Of a stretch of DNA of 64,000 nucleotides, positions 33,230-45,330 are shown piece by piece (positions within the stretch are counted from its first letter, which is position 1; each line of letters begins with the position of its first letter). Origin of the DNA: Bagarius yarrelli (taxonomy: Eukaryota > Chordata > Actinopteri > Siluriformes > Sisoridae). Location of the stretch: positions 3,284-67,283 of the forward strand of contig VCAZ01000122.1 in NCBI GenBank assembly GCA_005784505.1. The letters run 5' to 3'. The notes below the pieces were generated by a model. The model ran no database searches and was not told where the DNA came from. It saw nothing but the letters and a program-made list of their open reading frames with translations. Position numbers and translations under genes: made by a program.

Positions 33230-33880
33230 AAACTGAATTCGTTTCCTCACTTAGTTATTATCATTACTGTAGTTTCTCCTACTTTCTTTGGTCCTCTTCC
33301 TTACAATTTCCTAACTTTCGGGTTCTCCTAGCACCCCAGTCTCTATTTTTACACTTCTTATGGTTCCCTAATGTAGTCCTAAGTTAGTTATAATATTTCT
33401 CCAATATTTTTGTTCCTAAAAGCTTCGTCTGGTAGCCCAAACTTGTAATCCTCTTCTACGTTGTGAAATCGTTTTAGTCGTTTCTACCTAGTAAAAAGTT
33501 TTCTAAACTTAGATATGCAGGGTAGGGATTTTCCTTCATTCTTCAAATATTTTCTAGGATTTCTGGCTATCATGAATTCGAGCCATCATTTTTTACAGTT
33601 TTTAGCTCACAGAGTTGCTAGTTTTCTCCCGGGGATCCAGTTTTACTGTTGTATAGGGTTCCAGTAATTTTTCTAGATTATCAGTTCTGCTAGATTCCTA
33701 GTGTATCGTAGAACACCTTAGTTTTGTATCAACCTTTGAGGTCCGGCTAATAGGTCCAACTGTAGTAATTCCTAATAGACTTTTTTAAAAGACCCTATTT
33801 GAAGAAAAGATATCTTGTCTCCTTGTCTACTAGGTTCTAACACTTTTCCTACATTCTACAGCAATGGTAAAAATCGGTAT
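33230..33880. repeat. degenerate TTCCTAG/TTCTAG word array
   Basis: Pyrimidine-rich sequence where ctag-containing words (ttctcctagcac, tttctaggatttc, attcctagtg, tctactaggttc) recur at irregular spacing. No exact period. It resembles the arrays at 35390-35900 and 54850-56160. Confidence 0.5.
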
Positions 33881-35389
33881 CTTCCCGATCCCTACGTTAT
33901 GAGAAACAAGGAACTAGATCTCTTGGTTCTCCTACAAGTTTCAGTTTGCATTTCATACTAAAGGTGGAAAGATGTGTGTAAGTAGCATGTTTATATGGAG
34001 ATAAAACAGACATCCACTTGCAGACCCATGAAGAGATCCCTCTGCCACATTCCGTCCTAGAAACGCTCAAACTGTGCGGTAAAATCAGGGGTAACGGTCT
34101 GGAGATGACCATCATCGTATCTGACCAATAAAGTGGTTAATACGTCGAGAACATGGTTTCTTTAGCAGCACGGTGTCCGTCTGACAAGCAGCTAAGGTTA
34201 AACGTGTTACGGGTCACAGAGACTCAGCTGAAGGCGTTGACTCCAAAGATTCCACAAAGTGAGTTACTATGTGATGAGATGTTACAACACCAAACAAAAT
34301 GTGCTTGATGGAACTTCAGATCAAGAAAAAGTTATATTCTGTTATCCGTCAACGATGTTCATCACATTCTTCTGCCAAACTGTGTTTCTCCAACAAGATT
34401 CTATAAATCCCAGCTGAGAAAATCATCCCAGATTCTCACACAATGTCAATAAGAAGCGTCATAAAAGTAAAATACAAAACATTGTTCTAATTCAGATAAC
34501 TGAAGACTTTCAGACTTTTATGTTGTTGGCTTTGGACTGGAGAAGGAGAAAGAGAGAGAAAGAACCTTTTCCAGAATCTGATTGACTTTAACGACTTTAA
34601 ATTGGCCCTTCGAAGGTTTTAGGATATTCACGATGTTTGCTGAGCCTCCTGTAGCGACCAGCGCCTCTGAAATGCACTGGTGTGTTTGTGTTTGGGCGTT
34701 AAGCACGAGGAGGCTTCAATCTCTGTTTTATTTCACGTGCTGAGCAAAAACGTCCCTTTGCAGTAATTCCACATGCTAAAAAGCAGGGTTACTCCTGTCT
34801 TCAGGAGGACGCTCCCTGCTTGGGAGAAGAGAAAAAAACGCTCCTAAGAACAGTGATGTGGCCTGAGAGCTTTCCTATTATTCAGAGAGTTCCCTGTTTT
34901 CCTACTCCCAAACTTTCAAGCTATTTATGCCTCTTTTGCTTGTTTACTTATTCATTTTTTAACCCCTTGTCCACCGGATCTGATGCCGGAGACTTAACCC
35001 AATCAGGAAGCAAGGTGGTCTTTTCCACTGAAAAGAATTCTAGCCCGATTCCCAGATCCTGGCTCTGAACCGGCCCTGAAACCTGGCTAGTCTCGAACAT
35101 GGAAACTTATAACATCACTGGGCAAAGCTTAAAAAGTGCAATTATTATAGGCTGGCAAGGTGAGCAGTGGTTACAAAAATAGATCAACGATTTTCTTACC
35201 GTCAGCTTTTGCCAAGCAAACAATCAAGCGTTAGGTTAAAAACATTTACCTTTTTACTGGGATTAAAAAAGAGAGTTCTGCACCCTGCCAGCTCAAGTCG
35301 GTTCTAAACGAGTGTCCCCTTTGGTCGAGCACCGGCTTTGGCACCAGCCCCTATAGAAAAGCAGTACTAGTTTCCGAGTGCCCTGTTTC
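33881..35389. other. single-copy DNA
   Basis: Includes a short purine stretch at 34540-34565. Open frames of 60-80 residues match nothing known. Confidence 0.6.
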
Positions 35390-35900
35390 TTGGTGTAATC
35401 TTAAGCGTTGATGTTCCTGTTCTTCTAACTGAACCCTCCCAGAAATATGTAGTGTCTTAGTTTAGTACTCCAATTATTCAAGGTTACTGTTGTCCTCTGA
35501 GTCCAACTTTTTAAGCTGGGATATGCAAAGAAAAGAACTTCACTTCTTTATGGACCACTTACAGAACTTTCTAATTCTATCGGTCTCTCTAGTGCCCTTT
35601 TTTCCCGTATTTCCTATATGTCCCGGGTACTTCAGCTGCTTTAGTTCTCCAGTATTATTCTAGTTCTCACAGTTTTCTGTTCCTTTAGTGTTTACCGTCC
35701 CAGTGAACATCTACCTTTAATAAGTTCCTTGCCAGGCTTTTCTTCCTCTGCTTTTTCATCTAGTTCCCAGTGAGTGTGTGTTTGAGTTCTGCTAGTTTTT
35801 TGTACATTCCCAGGTTTCCTATTTCTTCTAGTTCCCCTAGGGTTCTCCGAGACACCCCAGCTGTGGTACCTGAAGTTCTCATACTCCTGTACATCTCGTC
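35390..35900. repeat. degenerate CTAG-word array with SINE-tail-like fragment
   Basis: Words such as ttctccagtattattctagt, tagttctcacag and ttctagttcccctagg recur. Within it, 35503-35556 (agctgggatatgcaaagaaa then agaacttcac) resembles the 3' part of a second fish tRNA-derived SINE type. Confidence 0.45.
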
Positions 35901-37960
35901 TTTCTCAGATTCTGACATCTGCATGTGAACTTCTGACTTATGATGAAGTCTGGAACGGACACGGGCGATGTGGTCATGTAGAACACGCTCTGTGAGTGTG
36001 TGAACCAGAGAGACTAGACATTTCTGTATGTGATGTTCAGACGCTGTGGCTCGCCGTGCATAATAAGTCCAGAAGGCATGTTTGGAGACTCATCTGAAAT
36101 CCCCCCATTTTGAGGACACATTCCATGTTCCCTTGTGAAGCATGAAGGGAAAACTTGCTCGAAATCTGTGTTTTTATATATATATATATATATATAGCGC
36201 AGCTGGACACCATTCAGCTGTGAAACAGCGGCGCAGAAATGTGCCCACGATGATTCTGGACGGATCCCAACGCACCTGCAAATTCTCTCTCTTTCTCTCT
36301 CTCGCTGCTTTTTCCCCTCTCTCTCGCTGCTTAAAGCGCTATGAGGTCATTAATTGGACACATTTGCATCATTAAAACGTGTGCAATGCACACATGCTAA
36401 AACGGCAAAGTTCACCTGGAGGTACTTGCCGCCCGGACGTCAGTCATCTTGACAAACATGCCAAATCGGAGCGTTTTTGAGTGCTTGGATGGCGTTACTG
36501 AGTTCATTACCCATAATGCACAGCATATGTCAGGTTTGGAAATTAGTTATTTTAAAACTTTAAACTTAAATCTTGCAATTATATTTGTTGTTTGAAGTAA
36601 AAGAGTTTAGTGAAACACCATCAGTTGAATGAATATGTGAAGAATAAAAACAAAGACAGGATGTGACATCATAGGAAAATGATTAACCAGTGGAAACTCG
36701 GCATACGAATGCCCTCCGTTACAAATTTCTTAAGAAAATATGAATGAGCCAAACCGAATGTTGGCTAAGTTGCGTGTACGTCCGGGAGCCGATTAAAACT
36801 CGTTTGCATCGGTGGAAATTCAAGCAAAGCGAGTTTATACATTTTTTTAGAATTTTTTTTAAATCAGTGAAAGATTTTTTTAGAACAATCGATACCGGCG
36901 TTGTCTTTGCCATGAGTTTAAAGGCCATGTGATTTTTGTTGGCTAATTGCTTTAATGTTAACCTGTATAAGTTCCATCTGACCAATCGGAATTCGGGATT
37001 CCAGAGCAGCATAGAGATGCTCTGGTTTTCTCCAGCGAGACACAGGATCTATTTTTTCAGTCTTCAAAACTACATGTTCTTTTATGTTTGCATTAGAATT
37101 TGAGGTAGAGCCCACTTGGAACGGCGTGTCCTCCAGGCCAGGAACGCGACGGGTTTCTAGTGTTCAGATTGTCCAAAGAAACCAGCAAATGAGGCGTTTA
37201 TTACAACATGAAACAGATGTACCATGATTAAAGATTTCATTAAATTTAAGCTGACCTGGCACTATTTACATGACGTAACGCGTATCGGTAGCAGAACCCT
37301 GTTTGTTACCGTAATAATGAGAGCCCCTTTAAAAAAAAAAACAGAGCTCATGCTTTAACAAAAAATGGCTCCTGCACAGCAACTAATTGGCCTTACATGT
37401 TATTGCTCTGCGGGTTCTCGCTTCGTTTTAACCCCGGATTTATGTAGCATGTTTGCTGAAAGTGCAGTCACACCACCAACGTAAACATCCACCTTTGAGG
37501 TCATTGTTAATGTTGGACGATGTAGCATGTCAAAAGATCCCGCCGAGCAGCCGTGGTAGCCTGGGACTGTATTTTTAGGCTTTTATTTATCATCCAACTT
37601 GTCCAACTTTTCCCATTTTCTCATGTTTGCTAAGTGCAAAAGGGCAAACCCTTAATCGTGAATCACAGTTTTACAATTTAACAACAATCCTTTTTTAAAA
37701 AAATTCCTAAGCAGGCAGCTCTGCGCAGGGTCTAGTCCAGAATGCCATGTTTCATGTTTCCCGTTATGTTTAAGAGACGTAGACTGGGTATGGGGTACAG
37801 GTGCTAAAACTAGAACGATGTGATAAACTCACAGTACGCCATAAACGGTCCAATAAACTGTCCAGAGCAATACTAGGGTTTACGCACACTGGAGGGCATG
37901 AGTCAAATAAGCAAGCAGGAGGATGAAATGTAGGACCTCCGAAAGAGCTGGACAGATCCA
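35901..37960. other. single-copy region, possible conserved non-coding segment
   Basis: A (TA)n run lies at 36172-36196. The 36335-36420 segment carries ggtcattaattggacac and ATTTGCAT (perfect octamer at 36362-36369) then gtgtgcaatgcacac, a compact cluster of homeodomain and POU-type words. A dispersed repeat piece (ctgaccaatcggaattcggg) is at about 36978. No gene recognised. Confidence 0.4.
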
Positions 37961-38884
37961 CAAATACCCAGTAAAAATAATTTTAATTTTAGATTGTAGC
38001 GAGGAACTATCTGAAAAGTGGGGGAAACCAGGTCACTTAGTAGCTAAACTTCAAAACTATGGGCTGAAGATACTGGGCAACTATAAGAATTTGGACACTT
38101 AAGGATCTGGAAGTTGATGAGAGATGATGGAGACTAGGAAACTAATGGAACTAAGTAAACTAGGTCAACACCAGATTAACCAGGAAAATCCAGGAAACTA
38201 GTACTTTTTTTTAAAGAAAAGAGCTAGAACACTGAAAACTGGAGAACTAGTTATCCAGAATGAACACACAAGTGCAAAGAAAAAAAGTAGGGGGTCCTAA
38301 GAAACAAGTCAAACAACAAGAACTTCAAGATCTTCTCAATGTGGAAATCATGAGCGGTTTCAAAGTAAGTTCATTAAATGAGAACACGGCTTGAGTTTTA
38401 GAGAAGCCACCCGAAGAGGAGCACACGCCGCTTCCCTGTGGTTCTGTTCACATGGCAAGCACATGCTCATCGGGTCATCAGGAGGGAAGTCATGTGTGGG
38501 AAAGTCATAAACTTCTATAAACAGGATAGAATCTTGACAACACAAAGCATCGTTAACGTCGTCTTCATGCAGCCCGAAAGGTCTGATTTTAGATTAAAGC
38601 TCTTCCTCGATTAAGGTTTAATCATGTGATCAGGAGACCAGTTCTGGGTGTCCTGGTCCCACCAAGACTCCAGACTCTGATGCAAAAGAGTACAATATGG
38701 AGAGACGGTTCCAATTAAATGTGGACGTGTAAACACTCTAACATTGCCAAAAACTTCCTGTAAGAACACAAGCGATCACAGCTTGACCCCTGATGTGGGT
38801 TAATGACATGAACACATGAACACGAAGCTACGAAAAAGCTTTAAGTTGAAAGAAATGACTTAAGAGCATTCTGAAATACATACT

Positions 38885-39105
38885 AGAGGAACTAGAGAAA
38901 ATAGTAGAACAAGGTGAGCTTGAGAACTAGAAAAACAAGGTGAGCTTGAGAACTAGAAGAACAAGGTGAGCTTGAGAACATGAAGAGCCAAGTAAGCTTC
39001 AAAACTAATAGAACAAGGTGAGCTTAAGAAACTAGAGGACCTAGATGAGATTGAGAACTCGAAGAACTAGGTGAGCTTGGAAACTAGAGGAACTAGGAAG
39101 CCAGG
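38885..39105. repeat. 26-bp minisatellite, about 8 diverged copies
   Basis: Unit of 26 bp with core gagaactagaagaacaaggt then gagctt. Nearest-identical copies lie at about 38920, 38946 and 38972; the outer ones are diverged. It uses the same gaactag word, on the opposite strand, as the pyrimidine arrays at 33.3 and 35.5 kb. Confidence 0.85.
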
Positions 39106-40030
39106 GAACGTTCTAATTTTTGATATTTTTGGTAAGTTCTATCCTTTTAATATTTTTTTTTCAAAAATCTCTCCTTCTTCTGAAGTCCGTCAATTATTTT
39201 AGCATTCAGAACACACTCCAAGACAAGCCAGCTAAGCTGCAAGTGTTTTAGTTCTCCTGATATTTTTATTTACTGGTCCTCTGAATTTTTATGACTAGTT
39301 GTTAACTATCAGAGTTACTTTGGTTTTTTGCTTCTCCAGGTTCCCCATAGTTTTTGGATTATTCACAGTCCTCTAAATAGTCAAACTGAGCCAACCGATG
39401 TCCAATCATTTTCCAGTCTTAGTTTCTAATGTAAAACAGATCACAAAGTTCCTCAAAATGTCTAGTCCTTTAAGTATTTTAATATTCTATTCCAGCAGGT
39501 ACTTCTACAAAAGCCAAGGTCTGTCTACTTATATTTTATCTCAAATCCCCAACTACAGTTAAAGAACTAGGAAACTTGTGGATTTTGTAAAACAGGAAAA
39601 CTTAAGGATCACAGTAACAAGAACGTAACTGTGCTACTTGGCAGCTGATTGAAAAATGAGAACTAGATGATGAGGAAGAGCTCAGGGAAATCAAAGAACT
39701 CATTATAAAAAAAAAACAAGTAACTATAGAAACATATATTGGTCCTCCTATAAACACTGCTGATGGACTGATCGTGTGTAGGAGGAAAAGAGAAAGACGA
39801 GTGATGGCAGATTAAATTGTAGAGGTGAGAAGCAAAAGAGGGTCTGTGGTAGAACCTGGAAGAGCTCAGTCTGTCTGAGAATGTGGTAAGGGAAAGGATG
39901 AAGGAAGGAATGAAGTTCTGGTCAAACACTTCATCATTTGGAATGTTTGGCATGAAGAGCTGGGATTTAAGATATGCAGAAATCCAGTGAGAGAAAAGAG
40001 AGAATAAGAGAAAGAGAGAGAGAGAAACAT
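39106..40030. other. single-copy DNA, loosely CTAG-rich on the left
   Basis: 39110-39620 continues with scattered tagtt/ctag words. 39660-39955 is purine-rich and open on the minus strand (96 codons) but matches nothing I know. Confidence 0.45.
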
Positions 40031-40036
40031 TTTTAT

Positions 40037-40110
40037 TTCTGGCATTTTGCAGATGCCCTTATCCAGAGCATCCTACATATATCAACGGAGTGGTTGAAGG
40101 TCTAGTGTTT
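40037..40110 (-). mobile_element. tRNA-derived SINE tail fragment, minus strand
   Basis: ggcattttgcagatgccctt then atccagagcatcctac is the SINE tail in inverse orientation. Body and head are missing. Confidence 0.7.
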
Positions 40111-40384
40111 ATTCATCCCTGTAGCACAGACTTTTTACTTTAGACAATTCACGTTAACTATATGTAAATTTATGCAAAATTTAATTTAATAGTAATAATT
40201 GTAATTAAAATGACCAGTCTAACTGAACATTAGTTTCTATTAGCGGAAAGAGAATCTAGAAACGTAATTTTCGGGGAATAAATACTGAAATATAAATTTT
40301 CACCTTGTGGCAAAGGATCTTTAGAAGAACAAAATGTTATAATTCTTTTAACAAAAGCCCCATAAAACATTAACTATTTATTCG

Positions 40385-40672
40385 GAATGGATTGGGACCC
40401 ACTCTGCTCCACTTACCCAAAGCTACATTCGATCACCATAACCATAAGTTGTAATTAACAGACATTCGGTGTCCCCCCCCCAGATGAGGATGGGTTTCCT
40501 CTTGGGTCTGGTTCCTCTCGAGGTTTCTTCCTACTTCATCTCAGGGAGCTTTTCCTAGCCGCAGTCGGGGACAAATGTACACTTTTTTTAGTGTGTGGAG
40601 CTGCTTTGAGACAATGTCCACTGTTAAAAGCGCTTTACAAATAAAAAATTCACTGAATTAAATTAAGTTTAT
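40385..40672 (+). mobile_element. widespread fish retroposon 3' end
   Basis: Words gatgaggatgggtttcctct, tggttcctctcgaggtttct, ctcagggagcttttcctagc and gctgctttgagacaatgtcc, then aaaagcgctttacaaataaa and an aattaa-type tail, are the ordered landmarks of a repeat I know from many otophysan fish. Its A/T-rich short-word tail suggests retroposition. I cannot assign the family name. Confidence 0.75.
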
Positions 40673-41328
40673 TGTCCAACATTATTCATAGATGCTTGTA
40701 ATTTGTTACTAACTGTACTTGCTCAGTATTAATTAATGTACGATGAAATACGCTTTGCTTTTGCCCCAGTAGGGGCAGCTTTGTAGTGCTGAAAACTCCA
40801 TCCATGATGTTCTAATCAACAGTCCAACAACTAAAAGCAGTTACACAATGAACTACTACTATTCTAGAGAGAGAGAGAGAATGAGAGAATGAGGAGAATG
40901 TCCTGACCCATTAGGACAATTCGTAAAGTTTGGAGGAGGTGAAGGAGTGTGAAAGCTTCCAGATTACTGTGATGACTCAGATGAACAGATCGGAGTGAGC
41001 AAAGTAGGAATGTCTGCAATTTACAGTAGAGATAAAGACAAAACTTTTCCCAAATTTTGTCCAGTCTGTTCTTTTTGTTTTTCGGCAAATAATCTTCACT
41101 CAAAAGAAAAAAGATAAACACAGCTTCCGCATCAGACCTGCAAGTAAGAAATTAACCATTCTGCTGGACAAAGTGGGACAAAACTAGGTAAATAATCCAT
41201 CATGACATATCTCTCCTTTCTCACTTTCTCTCTCACACACAAATTAGATGCAATCCATCGTTCTTTCACTTCTATCACTTCAGACCTTCAGCGCTGTTCT
41301 CGAGAAATCGACAGAATAAAAAAAGCAA

Positions 41329-41333
<5 letters not shown>

Positions 41334-41367
<34 letters not shown>
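41334..41367. repeat. (AC)n microsatellite
   Basis: Clean AC run. Confidence 0.96.
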
Positions 41368-41370
<3 letters not shown>

Positions 41371-41985
41371 CAAGCGTCCCGAGAGACTATCTCCGTCGAT
41401 GTGACAGCTTTTTCTCGCCTCTCCTTGGAAACACAGATCTTTGGGCTTCTGTTTAAAACCTTTGGAGTTTCTTAGGAGACGGAGAAATAAAAACAGAGAT
41501 GTGAAATAAAAAAAGACGGAGAGACGACGATCGCGTTAAGCGGCCGAAAGGAATGAGGCGTGGGGAGGAAACAGGAATGTGAAGTCTCGTTAAAAAGCCA
41601 TTAGCTTAATTCCATCAGGCTCGCTAGGAAAACCTCGAGAGGGGGACGTGTTGAAGTGTTCTGCAGCTCCGAGTGAAAAGCTGCGCTCACGTCAGCCTCC
41701 TGTTCTGTTCAGGGTCAAAAGGAATGTTTTTAATGTTAAACAAAACGGCACAAGAGTCAATCAGCTAATGTAGCTAACAGGTAAAGAACTTGTGCAGCTA
41801 GCGGTTTAGGATAGCATTCTGCTCATTAGACGCCTAAATCATTACACAGCAACGTCGCTTATTTTTAAAACAGCTGGTTTTAAATCATATCTAAATTATG
41901 ACGCCGCCTATGAATCTTAAGCAAATGATCAGACCATATAAATTATTTAATGTAATAGCACATACCGTGGTTTTTTTCTCACAAT
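41368..41985. other. single-copy, CpG-containing DNA
   Basis: 41500-41720 is CpG-containing and repeat-poor (gttaaaaagccattagctta, gagggggacgtgttgaagtg). Possible conserved non-coding DNA. No gene. Confidence 0.4.
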
Positions 41986-41989
41986 GCAA

Positions 41990-42376
41990 AACTATTACAA
42001 TTTCATTTTTTATTTGCAACTTGACGTTTATTAAAAAATTACCTTTTTACACACTCTTTCACAGATTAGAGAGCCTCTGTCCATCTTTACTTCTGAGAGA
42101 GTCTGCGTCTCTAAGACAATTTTTTATAGCTAATTATGTTTCAGAGCTGATGTCAATTAACTTAATTAGTTGCTAAATGTTCTTCCAGCTGTTTTCCTTT
42201 ATCTAATCACATATGAAATGAGCTCATTTTGTGGATAAAATTGCAACATTTCTCAGTTTAAACATTTATGCTATCTATATTCCATTGCGAATTAGATATT
42301 GGCTCATGTCATTTAAAAGAAATTTAGTTTTAATTTTAAAAACGTCCCAGCTTTTCTGGAAATCAGGTTGTAAATA
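41990..42376 (+). mobile_element. terminal part of a widespread teleost DNA-transposon-like repeat
   Basis: Ordered words gagagcctctgtccatcttt, cttctgagagagtctgcgtc, aattaacttaattagttgct, aaatgttcttccagctgttt and the terminal acgtcccagcttttctggaa then atcaggttgta match a very common teleost repeat ending in a cccaacttttttggaa-type motif. Only this end is present; no transposase is seen. Confidence 0.7.
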
Positions 42377-42506
42377 AAAACTGTGATTGTAGTTATAGTT
42401 TTGCAGAGTCACAACAAGATTCTTCGGTATGTGCTGTTATATTAAATGAACATCATTTTTTCCCCTTACTTAAAATACAAATTAAAAAAACCCCTCAAGC
42501 CCCCCC

Positions 42507-42680
42507 AGCATTTGGCAGACGCCCTTATCCAGAGTGACTTACATTTATCTCTTTATACAACTGAGCAATTAGGGGTCAAGGACCTTGCTCAGGGGCCCAA
42601 CAGTGGTGGCTTGGTGTTGCTGGGAATCAAACTCCGGTCTTTCTAGTATCAGTCCAACCTTAACCACTAAGCCGCCACTT
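42507..42680 (-). mobile_element. tRNA-derived SINE, minus strand, nearly complete
   Basis: Best copy in the window: agcatttggcagacgccctt, atccagagtgacttac, acaactgagcaattaggggt, ccttgctcaggggcccaaca, tgctgggaatcaaactccgg and ccttaaccactaagccgcca, in that order. Read on the minus strand this is head (A/B-box-like), body, tail. Almost no deletions. Confidence 0.93.
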
Positions 42681-43045
42681 CAGGTTCAATTCCCTACACC
42701 ACCCCTGAGCTCCTGAACAAGGCCTTCAACCGTTAAATTCTAATGAGTAATGAGATCAATGTAAGTTGCTTTGATCTATGGTAAATTGCTGTAGGGGGAC
42801 AATTTAGGGTAAAATAATCTACGTGTTGATAGAAGGAATCCAAAGAAGCCCTTAGAAAGTTAAACAGACAAAAAGAACATGGGAAACTCTACTGAAACAG
42901 TAATCTGAGTTTAGGATGGAACCTTGCACCATCTTGTCCCCGGAGGCAACAGTGCTCGGGGGAACGAGAGGAATTAAAAGAACCTGCTCTTGAGAAGATA
43001 CGCCCTGGATAAAGATGTCTGCCAAATGCTGTAAATGTCAATTTA
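42681..43045 (+). mobile_element. second SINE in opposite orientation, split by 220 bp
   Basis: 42684-42775 (ggttcaattccctacaccac, cctgagctcctgaacaaggc, gatcaatgtaagttgctttg) and 43001-43040 (cgccctggataaagatgtct then gccaaatgctgtaaatg) are the body and tail of a plus-strand SINE. About 220 bp of unrelated sequence separates them. Together with the adjacent minus copy it makes a head-to-head inverted pair. Confidence 0.75.
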
Positions 43046-43734
43046 CTTCAGTCACTTTAAAGACAAGTACTGGCGTTAGATTCAGATTTTTTTTTTTCAA
43101 AATTTCATTGATGCTAGGAGCTAGCATCACAAACATGGAGAAAAAAAAAGCAGTAATAAAGATCTCCGCAAAAATAAATGCTAAGATTTTAGCCCAAGTT
43201 CGAGTCTCTAAAGCACTGTATCTGTACTTTAACTCAGCCGGCACTCTGGTTCTGTTTTTTTATTTTATTTTTATTGTGAAGCTTTACGACAGCCCCACTT
43301 GAAATAACCATTACACTAACAATTCCTGACCAAAGTTTCCCCCGCTGGAGTGGACCATGGGCCAAAGGCAGCGCAATTCACCGCAGGAGAATGTTTTCAG
43401 AGCTCGAGCCATGTTAGGGCAACTCCCTGATGATGAAACTGCTGGGAACCTTAATAAAAAAACATAAGCCAGCGTGGGTGGAGACGCAGGTTGAAAAATA
43501 GGTACGAAAAGAATGAGAGTCGTGTTCCTTACACTCCAGCTGTGAAAAGATGCGAGAACTAAAGCCAAGGAAAACGGGAAAGAACTCGCAAGTTTCTGTT
43601 TGATAACAAATTCAGAAAAACCTGTACTCGTGAATAAATGCGTCCGTGCGATGACCCTCAGCTTTTCAAGCCAGGAGTCTGGCATAGTCTGAAAACATCA
43701 TGATTAATCATCATCTTACATATCTCCTACTAAA
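43046..43734. other. single-copy DNA with a long minus-strand open frame
   Basis: 43311-43685 is open on the minus strand for 124 codons. The predicted product has no motif I recognise and a composition typical of chance translation. I do not call it a gene. Confidence 0.5.
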
Positions 43735-43885
43735 CTCCAAAGCGACACCAACAAGACCTGAGCTCAATTCCCAAATATGGCCAGAAGTTCCACCCCGGTG
43801 ACAGCGCAGATCGGGACGTCCACTATGAAGTCACCGGATTGGGACTGATGGCTTAATCCCTCACTTTCTGTCGACGCAGAGCGAT
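43735..43885 (-). mobile_element. unidentified dispersed repeat, copy 1
   Basis: On the minus strand this segment reads gacagaaagtgagggattaa, gccatcagtcccaatccggt, ggaacttctggcca, ttgggaattgagctcaggtc and ttgttggtgtc. The same order of words is found on the plus strand at 49008-49165. No open frame is shared. Class unknown. Confidence 0.75.
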
Positions 43886-44270
43886 GAGGACCGATCATGG
43901 GCGCCTTGTCAGTGGGGCTGTTCTTTAATATTAACAAAAGGTTTGACGTTGATCTGGTTGATGGAGGTCATGAACTCAGCACTGATCTTAAAGATGTTAT
44001 TGACTGGCATTAGTGTTAATTAATCAACTGTTAACTTGAATAACATGTCAAGAATGTGTCTTCACCTGTGACGTTACACTTAAAAACGAGAGGATTCGCT
44101 TACACACAGACCGTTAACCCCTTGAGACTGGAAATAAAGCCATGCAGTCTGTCAGCAGGGGTCAGTCAGTCAGACAGACACGAGCCAATCGTGGGTGTCG
44201 CTGACCTCAGAACTGGCGGCTGGATCCAACACATCGGTTTAGTGTAAGAGTTTACTTGACTTGTGACATC

Positions 44271-44272
<2 letters not shown>

Positions 44273-44307
<35 letters not shown>
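44273..44307. repeat. (GT)n microsatellite
   Basis: Clean GT run. Confidence 0.96.
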
Positions 44308-44309
<2 letters not shown>

Positions 44310-44419
44310 TTGGTCAGAGAAAAGACAATCCCTGGAGCTCCAAAGTAAGACAAACTAAAAGAAAAACAGATTTATTAATAAATGGAACAATTTTAGTGGA
44401 CAAAACTAAAAGGATGGAA

Positions 44420-45330
44420 AAAATAAGAACATTTATTCCAGTCCAATTCGAATCTAAATTATCCCAATCAATTCCAGTAAAAATCTCAATCCAATCCATT
44501 CATTCCAATGAGGGCAAATTTATTTCAATCCAAATCCAGTTCGATCATAATCACAACTCACCAAAATTAAATAAAGACCATGTAATCCAATTTCAATCCA
44601 GTCTGATTTAAGTCCAAGCCATTAAAACCTATTTAAATCAAAACTAACATAATCCCAATTCAGTTCCTTTTCAAACCTGCCCAAGCCGATTCTTATTCGG
44701 GCCCCGAACCAATTCTAGTCTAGTCCAGTCCAATTCAAATAGAATATTATCCCAATCCAGTTTAATTCCAAACCAGCCAAATCCAATTCTAATTGAGGCT
44801 CAAGTAATTCAATTTAAATCCAAATCAATACAGTCCTATTTTAATCTAGTACAGTCCTGTGTAATTCCAGTCCAACTCAAATGGATTTTAATCCCAATCC
44901 AGTTTCATTACAAATCAGACATATTCAATTTCAATTCAGGCTTATCAAAATTAATTTTAATCCAAAAAAAATCCAGTCCAACCCCTAATCCAATTCTAAT
45001 CCAGTTAAATTCCAATCTAACTCAAACTGAACGTAACCCTAATCCAGTTTCAATACAAATCAGGTTTTAATTCAGACTTGTATAATTCAATTTAAATTCA
45101 GTTTAAGAGCCCAAACCCATTCTAATCCAGTCTAATCATAAACTAATACAACCCCAAAACAGTTCCTTTTCAAACCAAGATGAAGCCAATCCTAATCCAG
45201 TTTGCCTTTCCATCCAATTTCAATCTAGTGCAATTTGAATCCAAAACAATCCCAAACAAGGTTGATTTTAAACCGGCCAATCCAGTTCTATATTAGACCC
45301 ATCTAATGTAATTTAGATCTAATCTAGCGT
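44420..45330. repeat. degenerate AATCCAGTT superrepeat, about 143-bp period
   Basis: The landmark cccaatccagttt lies at 44751, at 44893 and, as ccctaatccagttt, at 45037, so neighbouring units are 142-144 bp long. Each also holds acaaatcag and caatttaaatcca words. Earlier and later units (44654, about 45153, about 45251) are shorter, near 97-116 bp. Sub-words of 15-20 bp recur inside each unit, so the superunit arose from a smaller repeat. Confidence 0.8.

Noticed and set aside
43311..43685. 124-codon minus-strand frame
   Set aside because: No recognisable domain and composition typical of a chance frame.
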